A stretch of 8,407 nt of DNA. It comes from CAZOKO01 sp964580455. GTDB taxonomy: Bacteria; Desulfobacterota; WTBG01. Both the position numbers and the translations under genes were made by a program. The stretch covers positions 1 through 8,407 of the forward strand of contig CAZOKO010000105.1 of assembly GCA_964580455.1 (NCBI GenBank), written 5' to 3'. Shown in pieces: positions 1-6,616 of the stretch. Every line of letters begins with the position of its first letter. The stretch's first letter is position 1. Under the pieces are notes generated by a model that did not search any database, was not told where the DNA came from, and saw only the letters and a program-made list of their open reading frames with translations.

Positions 1-25
1 GAAACAGTTAAAATTGTTTTAGATG

Positions 26-44
26 CCCCGCCCTGTGGGCGGGG
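26..44. repeat. Perfect GC-rich hairpin downstream of tatD (possible terminator or orphan repeat)
   Basis: CCCCGCCC (26-33) and GGGCGGGG (37-44) are perfect inverted repeats separated by a three-base loop, in otherwise AT-rich DNA. Read on the minus strand it lies 34 bases after the tatD stop codon. It is followed there by an A/T-rich stretch with only a broken U-tract, so it may end the tatD transcript but is not a canonical intrinsic terminator. It could instead be the remnant of a mobile-element end, because GC-rich hairpins of this kind are common at IS200/IS605-type ends. Nothing else in the first 78 bases supports that reading. Confidence 0.5.
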
Positions 45-78
45 AGCTTCACTCGGCAAGTATTTGGGTGGAAGGATT

Positions 79-849
79 TTAAAGAGGAATTTTAAGTAAA
101 GTTTTAACGTTTTGCGAAGTGACGTTCGCAACTTCTTCAAAATCCAACTTCTTTAGTTTTGCTATTTTATCAGCGACGTATCTTACATATGAAGGTTCAT
201 TCCTTTTCCCTCGAAATGGCATGGGAGCTAAAAAGGGAGAGTCTGTTTCTAGAAGAATCCTCTCAAGAGGTATGTTTCTTACAATTTCCTGTAGTGATGT
301 AGCATTTTTGAATGTTATGGTGCCTGGTATAGAGATATAAAACCCCATATCCAGACACTCAGATGCCATTTTATAGTCACCGGAAAAACAGTGAATCACA
401 CCCCCCACTTCAAAAGCCTTCTCCTCCTTTAAGATGGAGAGTGTCTCCTGGTGGGCATTTCTATCATGTACCACTATGGGAAACTTTAGTTCCCTTGCTA
501 ATGCGATAAGTTCTCTAAATCTTTTTATCTGTATCTCCTGAGGGGACAGGTTCCGAAAAAAATCCAACCCAATTTCTCCCAGGGCACATACCTTGTCATT
601 CCGGGTTAAATTCCTCAAAAGGGGGTAAGTTGACTTGTCTATATCCTTTGCATTGTGCGGATGTATACCCAGTATGGCATATATGGACTTGTTTCCCTCA
701 GCCAATGCAATTGCCTGTTTGCATGATTTGATATCAATCCCAATAGTAATAATATAATCGACTCCATTATCATGTGCCCTTTGAATCACACCACTTAAGT
801 CCTGACCAAATTCCGGCATTTCCAGATGGGCATGTGAGTCGATCAACAT
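79..849 (-). CDS. tatD: TatD-family metal-dependent hydrolase (putative deoxyribonuclease)
   Basis: The 256-residue product has the normal full length of TatD/YcfH-type hydrolases, which are cytoplasmic TIM-barrel metalloenzymes with 3'-5' DNase activity or related phosphoester hydrolysis. All family metal-site motifs are visible: D-S-H-A-H near the N-terminus (H6, H8), G-I-H-P-H (61-65), G-E-I-G-L-D (E92), V-V-H-D (H128), I-H-C-F-S-G (H153) and E-T-D-S-P (D203), followed by the N-E-P-S-Y-V segment (217-222). The ATG is supported by a GGGAG ribosome-binding site (complement of 856-860) six bases upstream. The gene stands alone, divergent from the secreted-protein gene; its promoter is not clear. 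The family is certain. Paralogues (TatD, YcfH, YjjV) cannot be told apart from one sequence, so the symbol is a family label. Confidence 0.95.
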   Translation of the reverse strand: MLIDSHAHLEMPEFGQDLSGVIQRAHDNGVDYIITIGIDIKSCKQAIALAEGNKSIYAILGIHPHNAKDIDKSTYPLLRNLTRNDKVCALGEIGLDFFRNLSPQEIQIKRFRELIALARELKFPIVVHDRNAHQETLSILKEEKAFEVGGVIHCFSGDYKMASECLDMGFYISIPGTITFKNATSLQEIVRNIPLERILLETDSPFLAPMPFRGKRNEPSYVRYVADKIAKLKKLDFEEVANVTSQNVKTLLKIPL

Positions 850-930
850 CAGTTTCTCCCGGTTTCTTGTACAATCTTGTATATTGATAAAATGTTGTTT
901 TTTCTATCTCTTTTTAGTTTTTGATGGTTT

Positions 931-953
931 TTGTTCCTGAAAGAACAATTGTT
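931..953. promoter_or_regulatory. Overlapping palindromes in divergent spacer (possible operator or activator site)
   Basis: TTGTTC (931-936) and GAACAA (943-948) form a perfect 6-bp inverted repeat with a six-base centre. It overlaps a second perfect palindrome, AACAATTGTT (944-953). Dyad symmetry between two divergent genes is typical of a dimeric regulator site. It lies roughly 140-160 bases upstream of the start site predicted from the candidate sigma-54 promoter at 1064-1080, a usual distance for an enhancer-binding activator. The regulator is unknown, and chance occurrence in AT-rich DNA cannot be excluded. Confidence 0.3.
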
Positions 954-1063
954 GTGTCTTATTGCTCTTGAAATTTATCTTTCACTTATTAAGTTGCTGG
1001 ATAATTGCCCTTTAATTCTAAATAGTTATGAAGATAGTGTGAAATATATCATATAAATTCGAA

Positions 1064-1080
1064 TTGGTATCTAAATTGCT
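1064..1080 (+). promoter_or_regulatory. Candidate sigma-54 (-24/-12) promoter for the secreted-protein gene
   Basis: The stretch TTGGTATCTAAATTGCT contains the invariant GG (1066-1067) and GC (1078-1079) exactly ten bases apart, as sigma-54 promoters require. It keeps the flanking TTGG and TTGCT, but the bases in the CACG part of the consensus mostly do not match. It would start RNA near 1091, leaving a leader of about 37 bases before the ATG at 1128. No convincing sigma-70 promoter is visible nearby. The call rests on the spacing and the conserved dinucleotides. Confidence 0.35.
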
Positions 1081-1115
1081 AAACTCGGTAACAACAAATA
1101 AACATTATAGTTTAA

Positions 1116-1122
1116 AAGGAGG
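1116..1122 (+). promoter_or_regulatory. Strong ribosome-binding site (AAGGAGG)
   Basis: AAGGAGG lies five bases before the ATG at 1128. It is the strongest Shine-Dalgarno sequence in the window. It fixes the start codon and supports the reality of an otherwise unrecognised gene. Confidence 0.85.
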
Positions 1123-1127
1123 ATGAA

Positions 1128-1640
1128 ATGTTAAAAACTGGCAAAATATCATGCATAGTATTTGTACTGCTACTGCTAATCGGAACTAATCTATCAGTTG
1201 CCGATGCGGGTTCTCTTGATGGAACGGTATGGATGTATGAACATGCAAGTGGAGCCAGACACTATATAGGCTTCTATAAGGATTACCATTACCTGAATAG
1301 TACAAGCATTGGTCAGGAACAACCTGATTCACTGTGGTTGCGAAGCATTTTTCCGTATTTATCTAATAACAATCCTGACGGCTCTTTAAAATATAGTGCA
1401 CCTCATATTTCACTTACTGCCTGGGCTATTAATTGGGGAAATTGCGATATCGATGCCGAGCAAGCTTCCTTTAATGCTTTTGGGATGCTTTATAATATGA
1501 TCATTTATAACCACAACGAGCCATATATTCTCTTGTCGACTGATTGGAGCCCCCCTCTTCCTTACACAAGTAATGCATATGAAACGGATGATTCTTTTGT
1601 TAAAATGCTTTCCTCCTCCATTTTGGGTGCCGAATTTTAG
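1128..1640 (+). CDS. Unrecognised small secreted protein with signal peptide
   Basis: The 170-residue product is not recognised. Residues 1-27 form a clear Sec signal peptide: a lysine-bearing start, a hydrophobic core (9-19, I-V-F-V-L-L-L-L-I) and a V-A-D-A end suggesting cleavage after A27. No lipobox is present, so the mature part of about 143 residues should be periplasmic, extracellular or loosely surface-bound. It is rich in Tyr, Trp, Ser and Asn and has a single Cys (C106), so there is no internal disulfide. The G-T-V-W-M-Y-E-H opening and alternating aromatic pattern suggest a mostly beta fold, perhaps lipocalin-like, but this is a guess. A perfect ribosome-binding site, a candidate sigma-54 promoter and a dedicated terminator mark it as an independently transcribed, real gene. 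It converges on the Mla-type operon and need not be related to it. Confidence 0.8.
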   Translation: MLKTGKISCIVFVLLLLIGTNLSVADAGSLDGTVWMYEHASGARHYIGFYKDYHYLNSTSIGQEQPDSLWLRSIFPYLSNNNPDGSLKYSAPHISLTAWAINWGNCDIDAEQASFNAFGMLYNMIIYNHNEPYILLSTDWSPPLPYTSNAYETDDSFVKMLSSSILGAEF

Positions 1641-1681
1641 ATTGTGGCCACTTTGATAATCTTTTATCTTCTCCTTTCTTT

Positions 1682-1716
1682 AAATCCCCTCGGTAGAAAC
1701 TGCTGGGGGGATTTTT
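1682..1716 (+). terminator. Intrinsic terminator of the secreted-protein gene
   Basis: Arms 1682-1696 and 1700-1714 pair over 15 base pairs, including a few G-U wobbles, around a three-base AAA loop. The plus-strand transcript then continues in a run of U (1712-1716). On the minus strand no U-tract follows, so it serves mainly the plus-strand gene ending at 1640. It lies in the 93-base gap between the converging secreted-protein and lipoprotein genes and may also slow readthrough from the opposing operon. Confidence 0.85.
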
Positions 1717-1733
1717 ATGTGATCAACATTATA

Positions 1734-2363
1734 TTACCTGTTTTCCCCAAGGTGGTTATATAGAGTCTCGATGATTTCCCTTGAAATCGTGGACATGGCC
1801 TGGCTCATTGCATCAGCAAGTGCTCGTGGGTTTTTCTGTTTGCAAAGCTCCCTTGCATGATAGTTTTTCTGAAAGAGGATCCTTTGATTAACATCAGGTT
1901 CATTTCCTGCCATGAGTGTAACACTCAATGTTAAGACTGCTTCCCACTTCTCCTCTGCATCCCATTCAAGAAATTCATTCACCAAACCTTCCAGCAGATA
2001 GGATGAGGGAAGTCTGGTGTCATAGGGGAGGACGGCTTTGAACAGGCCGGAATTTTTCATATCTCTGCCCAGGAAGGAGGCAACAAGATTACCCGGGTTA
2101 GCATGCCATCTGTGATAGACATACGAATCTCTTTTGAATGATTTGTCCCGATAGATGATACGGTCTGAATTGTATTCAGGAGCCACAGTAAAAGGTTCCA
2201 GCCTGATGGAATAGGGAAGTGGTTTGTGGTCAGATAATTGGGGAGGATCATATTCAAGAGTATAGAACTCTATCTTATTGCTTGGCTGCTTGAGATTTAG
2301 ACAGGCTCCTAAAAGTGTGGCAATTCCGGGGAGTATAAAAAGTATTTTTTTATATAGTTTCAT
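1734..2363 (-). CDS. ABC-type transport auxiliary lipoprotein (PqiC/YmbA-like)
   Basis: The 209-residue product begins with a lipoprotein signal peptide: K-rich start, hydrophobic 8-18, lipobox L-G-A-C with the lipidated cysteine at C21. The next residues, L22 and N23, lack the inner-membrane retention Asp, so outer-membrane anchoring is expected. The body resembles the ABC transporter auxiliary lipoprotein family (PqiC/YmbA): an early F-Y-T-L-E-Y strand, then S-I-R-L-E-P-F-T-V, D-R-I-I-Y-R (68-72) and Y-H-R-W (83-86). PqiC-type proteins sit under the outer membrane and dock MCE conduits. It is the last gene of the Mla-type operon, 29 bases after the MCE gene. A GGAGAG ribosome-binding site (complement of 2370-2375) supports the start. 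The family call is good; the exact substrate route is inferred. Confidence 0.85.
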   Translation of the reverse strand: MKLYKKILFILPGIATLLGACLNLKQPSNKIEFYTLEYDPPQLSDHKPLPYSIRLEPFTVAPEYNSDRIIYRDKSFKRDSYVYHRWHANPGNLVASFLGRDMKNSGLFKAVLPYDTRLPSSYLLEGLVNEFLEWDAEEKWEAVLTLSVTLMAGNEPDVNQRILFQKNYHARELCKQKNPRALADAMSQAMSTISREIIETLYNHLGENR

Positions 2364-2392
2364 GAGATGCTCTCCATTGGACCGGTTTCGTG

Positions 2393-3241
2393 TTACTTGT
2401 CAGGCTCCACCTTCCGGGGAGGCGGAGGTTCCCCGAACAGTAATTGGGAAGGATGATCAGCAAGGACTTCCAGTAACCGATTAAAGTTTGTACTTGCCTT
2501 TTCCAGATTCTGGCCGGTAACCACCAGATGGCGCTGGAGATGGGAAAGTATTGATTCCAACTTCATAAGTGTCTTTTCCAGTTCTTGAAGATTGCTGTCG
2601 GCACTATCCACGATGCTGTTCCATCTCTGTTCATTAAGGATTTGATCGATGCTCTCAAGAGATGATACGAGGTTTGCAGAGATGCTTTTCACATCGACAT
2701 CCACAATAGACTGGTTCAGATTAAAAAGGGTCAATTTCAGTTTGTCGGAGATTCCTTCAAGATCTATGGCATTTAACTGGTTCAGCAGATTATCAATTCC
2801 AGTGAATAATTCGCTTATTTCTGATGGCTTTGAAGCTACAATCGGATATTTTGAAGGGAAACTGAGATGAGGGGAACGATCGGGTTCATCCTTTCCTTTC
2901 TGATCTAGTTCGATAAACATACTTCCTGTAATCCCTACTGGTTTCATTTGTGCAACCATGTTACTCCCCAGTTTTTGACCTGATTCAATTTTTAATATTA
3001 CCTGAATTAATTTTGAATCGGGTGCTACCCCTATCTTTTCCACCCGTCCTATGGAAACCCCCCTGTATTTAACTGGAGAGTCTTTGTCAAGGCCTTGAAC
3101 AGATTCATTGAAATAGGTAACGTAAAACTGACCTTTTTCAAAATAGCGGGTTACCCCCAGCCAGATGATAGCCAGCAGGACAAGAGTAATTCCTCCTGCT
3201 ACAAAAAGGCCGACCGCAAATTTGGTTTTGGTAGAAGCCAT
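2393..3241 (-). CDS. mlaD: MlaD-like MCE-domain protein (periplasmic lipid conduit subunit)
   Basis: The 282-residue product has one N-terminal membrane helix (about 9-29) and a single MCE domain (about 37-116), containing the G-L-D-K-D-S-P-V-K-Y-R-G-V-x-I-G-x-V core (50-67). A long, heptad-like helical region follows (about 140-265). The C-terminus has P-S-Q-L-L-F-G (264-270) and a run of four prolines (272-275), an ending often seen in this family. MCE proteins form hexameric rings that pass phospholipids between membranes. The long helical tail is more like conduit-forming MCE proteins than E. coli MlaD, which is about 183 residues. Its start overlaps the ATPase stop by one base (TAATG), implying translational coupling. 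The symbol is used in the family sense. Confidence 0.92.
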   Translation of the reverse strand: MASTKTKFAVGLFVAGGITLVLLAIIWLGVTRYFEKGQFYVTYFNESVQGLDKDSPVKYRGVSIGRVEKIGVAPDSKLIQVILKIESGQKLGSNMVAQMKPVGITGSMFIELDQKGKDEPDRSPHLSFPSKYPIVASKPSEISELFTGIDNLLNQLNAIDLEGISDKLKLTLFNLNQSIVDVDVKSISANLVSSLESIDQILNEQRWNSIVDSADSNLQELEKTLMKLESILSHLQRHLVVTGQNLEKASTNFNRLLEVLADHPSQLLFGEPPPPRKVEPDK

Positions 3242-4023
3242 TACGGATTGTCCCCCAAGATTATTTCCTGGTTCTCTGCCTGTCGGTTGAAGAAGTGCTT
3301 GACTAATTGATTTGTACTTTTATCCCGCAGATATTGGGGATCCCCTTCTGCTATTATTTCTTTGGTGCGTTTGTCCAGCATAATGACTCTGTGGGCAACT
3401 GCGAAAATACTCTGGAGTTCGTGTGTGACTATGACAATAGTTGTTCCCAGATTTTTATTAATAGTAATGATGAGGTTGTCAAGTTCTGCTGAACTTATGG
3501 GGTCAAGCCCGGCAGAGGGCTCGTCAAAAAACAGGATTTTGGGGTTGAGAGCCATAGCCCTTGCTAAACCGGCTCTCTTTTTCATCCCCCCGCTTACTTC
3601 TGAAGGCAGATGGTTTTCATATCCATTCAGATTAACCAGGTTGAGTTTCATCCTGACCATAGTATCCACGGATTTGGGGGGGAGTTGAGTATATTCCTGG
3701 ATGGGGAGAGCTACGTTTTCGGCAATGGTCATGGAACCAAGAAGTGCACTGCTCTGGTAGAGAACCCCGATCTTCCGCAATATCTTTTGAAATGTTGTCC
3801 CATCACAGGCTGTAATGTCTTCACCCTCTATTGTTACTTGGCCTGAATGGGGATGATTAAGGCCGATAAGATGTTTTAACAGAGTACTCTTACCACAACC
3901 GCTCCCCCCTGCAATAACTAATATCTCTCCCAGGTAAACATCAAAGGTTATTTGGTCAAGGATAATATCTTCACCGTAGCGGGCAACCAGATCTTTCACT
4001 TGGATGATAACATGTTTTTTCAT
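3241..4023 (-). CDS. mlaF: MlaF-like ABC transporter ATP-binding protein
   Basis: The 260-residue cytoplasmic ATPase energises the MlaE permease. All ABC motifs are intact: Walker A G-G-S-G-C-G-K-S-T (39-47), Q-loop Q90 in L-Y-Q-S-S-A-L, signature V-S-G-G-M (143-147), Walker B I-L-F-F-D-E-P (163-169, catalytic E168), D-loop A-G-L-D and H-loop H201. S-G-G-M-K-K-R in the signature and the L-Y-Q-S-S-A-L-L-G-S-M-T segment after Walker A are characteristic of the MlaF/TTG2A subfamily. It follows mlaE by 11 bases and overlaps the MCE gene by one base. No strong ribosome-binding site precedes it, so coupling to mlaE translation is likely. Confidence 0.95.
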   Translation of the reverse strand: MKKHVIIQVKDLVARYGEDIILDQITFDVYLGEILVIAGGSGCGKSTLLKHLIGLNHPHSGQVTIEGEDITACDGTTFQKILRKIGVLYQSSALLGSMTIAENVALPIQEYTQLPPKSVDTMVRMKLNLVNLNGYENHLPSEVSGGMKKRAGLARAMALNPKILFFDEPSAGLDPISSAELDNLIITINKNLGTTIVIVTHELQSIFAVAHRVIMLDKRTKEIIAEGDPQYLRDKSTNQLVKHFFNRQAENQEIILGDNP

Positions 4024-4034
4024 AATGTGCTATC

Positions 4035-5180
4035 TTACCCCCAATATTGGAGGATTACTGCAAAAATTGAATCAGACAAAATAATCAAAAAGATGCTGGT
4101 GACTACAGATGAGGTTGTGGCTTGTCCGACAGAAGCTGCTCCACCAGTTACCTGAAAACCTCTGAGGCATCCTGTCAATGCAATAAGAAAGGCGAAAACT
4201 CCACTTTTAAAAAGTCCCCATAGGACATCGAAAAGTGTTAGTGTCCTCAATGTCTGAGTGATATAGGCGCTTGTAGTCAGATCAAGCATGGATACCCCTA
4301 CTAAAAGACCGCCGGTTATGGCGAAGACATTTGAAAATAGAGTCAGAATCGGAACCATGATAACCGTGGCAATAATCTTGGGAACAACCAGAAATCGGGT
4401 GGGATCAAAACCCATTGTGAAAAGAGCATCAACCTCTTCAGAAATCTTCATGGTTCCTATTTCAGCTGCAAAGGCAGAACCTGATCTTCCAGCCACGATA
4501 ATAGCTGTCATGATAGGGCCCAGTTCTCGAACCATTGACAGGCTTACCAGTGAAGCTACCAGAATGTTCGCCCCAAACTGCCGAAGTTGAACAGAAGACA
4601 TGAAAGCCATGATCAGACCCAGAAGAAAGCTGATCAAGCCGACAATGGGGAGGGCATCAACACCTGTCTTTTGCATGTAAGAAAGGGTATCATCTGAACG
4701 TAGTGATTTTGGGTGGGAAAACACATAAAGCAGTGACAGACAAACATCTCCAATAAAAGAGATCATATATTTCAGGTCTGATGCAAGTTGGATAGTTGCC
4801 TCACCAAGACGCACAAAAACGCCAGGAGTTTGCTTCTTAACAAGGAAGACCGGTTCTTCCAGGGAATCAAGTTTAAGGCCATGGAGAACTTCATTTACTT
4901 TATCACTTGTATTTGTTAAAGAAAAATGGCCGTTGCGACTGCATATCAGCCGTTTTAATTCCACAAGTATCAGAGCTCCAAAATCATCAAGATAGGTTAC
5001 TCTTTCAAGGTCTACAGTCAAAGAAGAGGAAGGCCGGTCTTTTAAAAGTGAATGCAACTCACTCCTCATGGAGGCTACGTTAGTGACATCCATACGTCCC
5101 TGCAGGTGAAGTGTCATACCTCCTCCCTCACCTTCGGAGACTATGCATTGGTAAGAGGGTAGATTTCTACGAATTTCCAT
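4035..5180 (-). CDS. mlaE: MlaE-family permease with fused N-terminal STAS domain
   Basis: This 381-residue protein is longer than MlaE alone (about 260 residues) because it carries an N-terminal STAS domain (about 14-110) with the V-D-L-E-R-V-T-Y-L-D-D-F-G-A-L segment (56-70). The STAS region corresponds to the separate MlaB subunit of E. coli. The MlaE permease domain (about 160-381) has several membrane helices (around 177-195, 221-231, 265-295, 323-338, 358-378). The family hallmark lies at 218-253: R-E-L-G-P, then A-G-R-S-G-S-A-F-A-A-E-I-G-T-M and E-E-V-D-A-L. It begins eight bases after the upstream sensor gene stop, with no Shine-Dalgarno sequence, again pointing to translational coupling. 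It would form the inner-membrane core of the lipid transporter with MlaF and the MCE protein. Confidence 0.95.
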   Translation of the reverse strand: MEIRRNLPSYQCIVSEGEGGGMTLHLQGRMDVTNVASMRSELHSLLKDRPSSSLTVDLERVTYLDDFGALILVELKRLICSRNGHFSLTNTSDKVNEVLHGLKLDSLEEPVFLVKKQTPGVFVRLGEATIQLASDLKYMISFIGDVCLSLLYVFSHPKSLRSDDTLSYMQKTGVDALPIVGLISFLLGLIMAFMSSVQLRQFGANILVASLVSLSMVRELGPIMTAIIVAGRSGSAFAAEIGTMKISEEVDALFTMGFDPTRFLVVPKIIATVIMVPILTLFSNVFAITGGLLVGVSMLDLTTSAYITQTLRTLTLFDVLWGLFKSGVFAFLIALTGCLRGFQVTGGAASVGQATTSSVVTSIFLIILSDSIFAVILQYWG

Positions 5181-5188
5181 GGAGTTAT

Positions 5189-6502
5189 TTAAACAATATT
5201 TTGAAATTGGAATTTTTTTAACGCCTTCTCGTCAATTCCATATTTCTCTTTAAGTAGATCCACATCCATTTGAAAGATTAACCACCCCAGGAATTTATCA
5301 TCTTTTTCAATTTTAAAGGCGATTTCTATTCCCTTCCTGCCCATAGAATAGTCCTTGTCTACTCGAAACAGGGTGAGTACTTTGTGAGATGATTTTTCAC
5401 TATCCTGAAACTCAATATCAGCATAACTGCTGCCCACCATCTTCTTTACAGCAATGTCACTTGTGATGGAATATGCATTGAACACCTTCTTCTCTCTGTC
5501 AAGCAGAATCAAGCCAGTGTAAGGAATTGAAGTAATGCCCTGGATTGTAAAAAAATCTTTCAGCAATTGACTTGTTTTTAATCTGTCCTGTCCTTCAAAT
5601 GGATCGGTCAATAGTGATTTGAGTAAAATGTAGTCTTTGGCTATCTGGTTTTTCATATCCTGCTTTCTTTCATCCATAGTCTGATAGCCTTTAGAGAAGT
5701 AGGGATAAGTAAAAAAGAGAACTGCTGCCAGTAATCCGAGCAGGGTGAAAGAGGGGATAAGCAAACGCCGTACTCGTCGGTATTTTTCTTCTATTTCTCG
5801 AACTGCTGTTACATCACGGGCAAGGGAAATGACTCCCTGGAAGTTATGATGACTGTCATAGAGTACGGTGGTACTGGTAGAGACAAAGCGCGTGCCTTTT
5901 ACAGGGTGTCTTATTCTCAGAGTTTTTTCGCTTACGGGGTGTCTTATCTGAACATCTTCGAGTAAAGCTTTGTAAGTCTCGGGTTCCTCATAAATCTCTT
6001 CAACAGATTTGTAGCGCATATGATTCCAGGTGCGCCCATACAGTTTTTCTGCAGCGGTATTCCAGGAAATGATTTTCCCTTCTTTATCAGTTAAGATAAC
6101 GGCGTCTGGCAACTGGTCACAGAACTCCAGAAGTCCATAGAGAACTTTGCTTGCTTCATCAAGTCGGTAAGCCAGGATCTTTGATATTTCACGGGCTACA
6201 ATTGGAAATTGGTGAAGAAAGCTTGCTACCTTTTCTTTGGGGATGCGAAGAGCTTTTACTTCATTTTTTGCTTTTACCGTAGCAGTCCTTATTTCTCCCA
6301 GAAGGAGGGATACCTCTCCGAATAGAGAACCTTTCTCTGATATTTCAAATATTTTCTTGTTTCCTTTAAGGATATCCAGTTGTCCTGATACCAGGATATA
6401 GAGGTCTTGAGATGGGTCACCCTCCAGAAAGAGTGTCTTACCTTTCTCGAAGGTGGAAAGATACTGATCTAACTCAGGATTGTTTATAATTTCGTCTAAC
6501 AT
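5189..6502 (-). CDS. Membrane sensor: cyclic-nucleotide-binding domain, PAS, one TM helix, periplasmic Cache-like domain
   Basis: The 437-residue product opens with a Crp-type cyclic-nucleotide-binding fold (about 10-115). Its phosphate-binding cassette reads F-G-E-V-S-L-L-L-G-E-I-R-T-A-T-V (61-76), with E63 and R72 at the positions that bind cyclic nucleotide. A PAS domain follows (about 125-235; L-P-D-A-V-I-L-T-D-K-E-G, I-S-W-N-T-A-A-E), ending in R-D-V-T-A-V-R-E-I-E-E-K. A basic patch (241-247, Y-R-R-V-R-R-L) then precedes one membrane helix (about 248-269), predicting cytoplasmic N-terminus and periplasmic C-terminus. Residues 275-437 look like a single Cache sensor: a long helix, then beta segments such as G-L-I-L-L-D-R (330-336) and G-W-L-I-F-Q-M-D (406-413). 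No kinase, cyclase, phosphodiesterase or helix-turn-helix is present. As first gene of the lipid-transport operon it probably regulates or scaffolds the transporter. The start lacks a ribosome-binding site but fits the domain start and promoter. Confidence 0.85.
   Translation of the reverse strand: MLDEIINNPELDQYLSTFEKGKTLFLEGDPSQDLYILVSGQLDILKGNKKIFEISEKGSLFGEVSLLLGEIRTATVKAKNEVKALRIPKEKVASFLHQFPIVAREISKILAYRLDEASKVLYGLLEFCDQLPDAVILTDKEGKIISWNTAAEKLYGRTWNHMRYKSVEEIYEEPETYKALLEDVQIRHPVSEKTLRIRHPVKGTRFVSTSTTVLYDSHHNFQGVISLARDVTAVREIEEKYRRVRRLLIPSFTLLGLLAAVLFFTYPYFSKGYQTMDERKQDMKNQIAKDYILLKSLLTDPFEGQDRLKTSQLLKDFFTIQGITSIPYTGLILLDREKKVFNAYSITSDIAVKKMVGSSYADIEFQDSEKSSHKVLTLFRVDKDYSMGRKGIEIAFKIEKDDKFLGWLIFQMDVDLLKEKYGIDEKALKKFQFQNIV
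5899..5947 (-). repeat. Short in-frame tandem-like duplication inside the PAS region of the sensor gene
   Basis: Two 16-base copies with one mismatch (5899-5914 and 5932-5947) are offset by 33 bases, exactly 11 codons. They encode the repeated peptide I-R-H-P-V at residues 186-190 and 197-201. The reading frame is intact. The repeat falls in beta strands of the PAS domain, and its significance is unknown. Confidence 0.6.
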
Positions 6503-6528
6503 TGGGAAGTCAGGGTTGGGTTTACTTA

Positions 6529-6557
6529 AGTATAGACAAACGTTTCTTATGAGTCAA
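6529..6557 (-). promoter_or_regulatory. Sigma-70-type promoter of the sensor/Mla-type operon
   Basis: On the minus strand the -35 box TTGACT (complement of 6552-6557) and the -10 box TATACT (complement of 6529-6534) are separated by exactly 17 bases. Each differs from consensus at one position. Transcription should start near 6522, leaving a leader of only about 20 bases before the sensor ATG at 6502. The leader contains no purine-rich ribosome-binding site. This one promoter can serve all five genes, whose gaps are -1, 8, 11 and 29 bases. Confidence 0.8.
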
Positions 6558-6616
6558 GAATTAACACTTATTATCACTGGATGGGAGATGTGGAACTTTG
6601 TGGTGTTGGTTTCATA

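Noticed and set aside
850..920. Sigma-70 promoter for tatD
   Set aside because: Several AT-rich -10-like hexamers exist, but none has an acceptable -35 box at 16-18 bases.
1106..1111. TATAGT as a -10 box for the secreted-protein gene
   Set aside because: Transcription would start inside the ribosome-binding site at 1116-1122, leaving no usable leader.
1682..1714. Hairpin as terminator of the minus-strand Mla-type operon
   Set aside because: On the minus strand the stem is followed by A/G-rich sequence with no U-tract, so only the plus-strand reading is a proper intrinsic terminator. I see no clear terminator for the operon itself.
3307..3846. Overlapping plus-strand open frames opposite the ATPase gene
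   Set aside because: They are antisense shadows of mlaF, with no ribosome-binding sites or recognisable domains.
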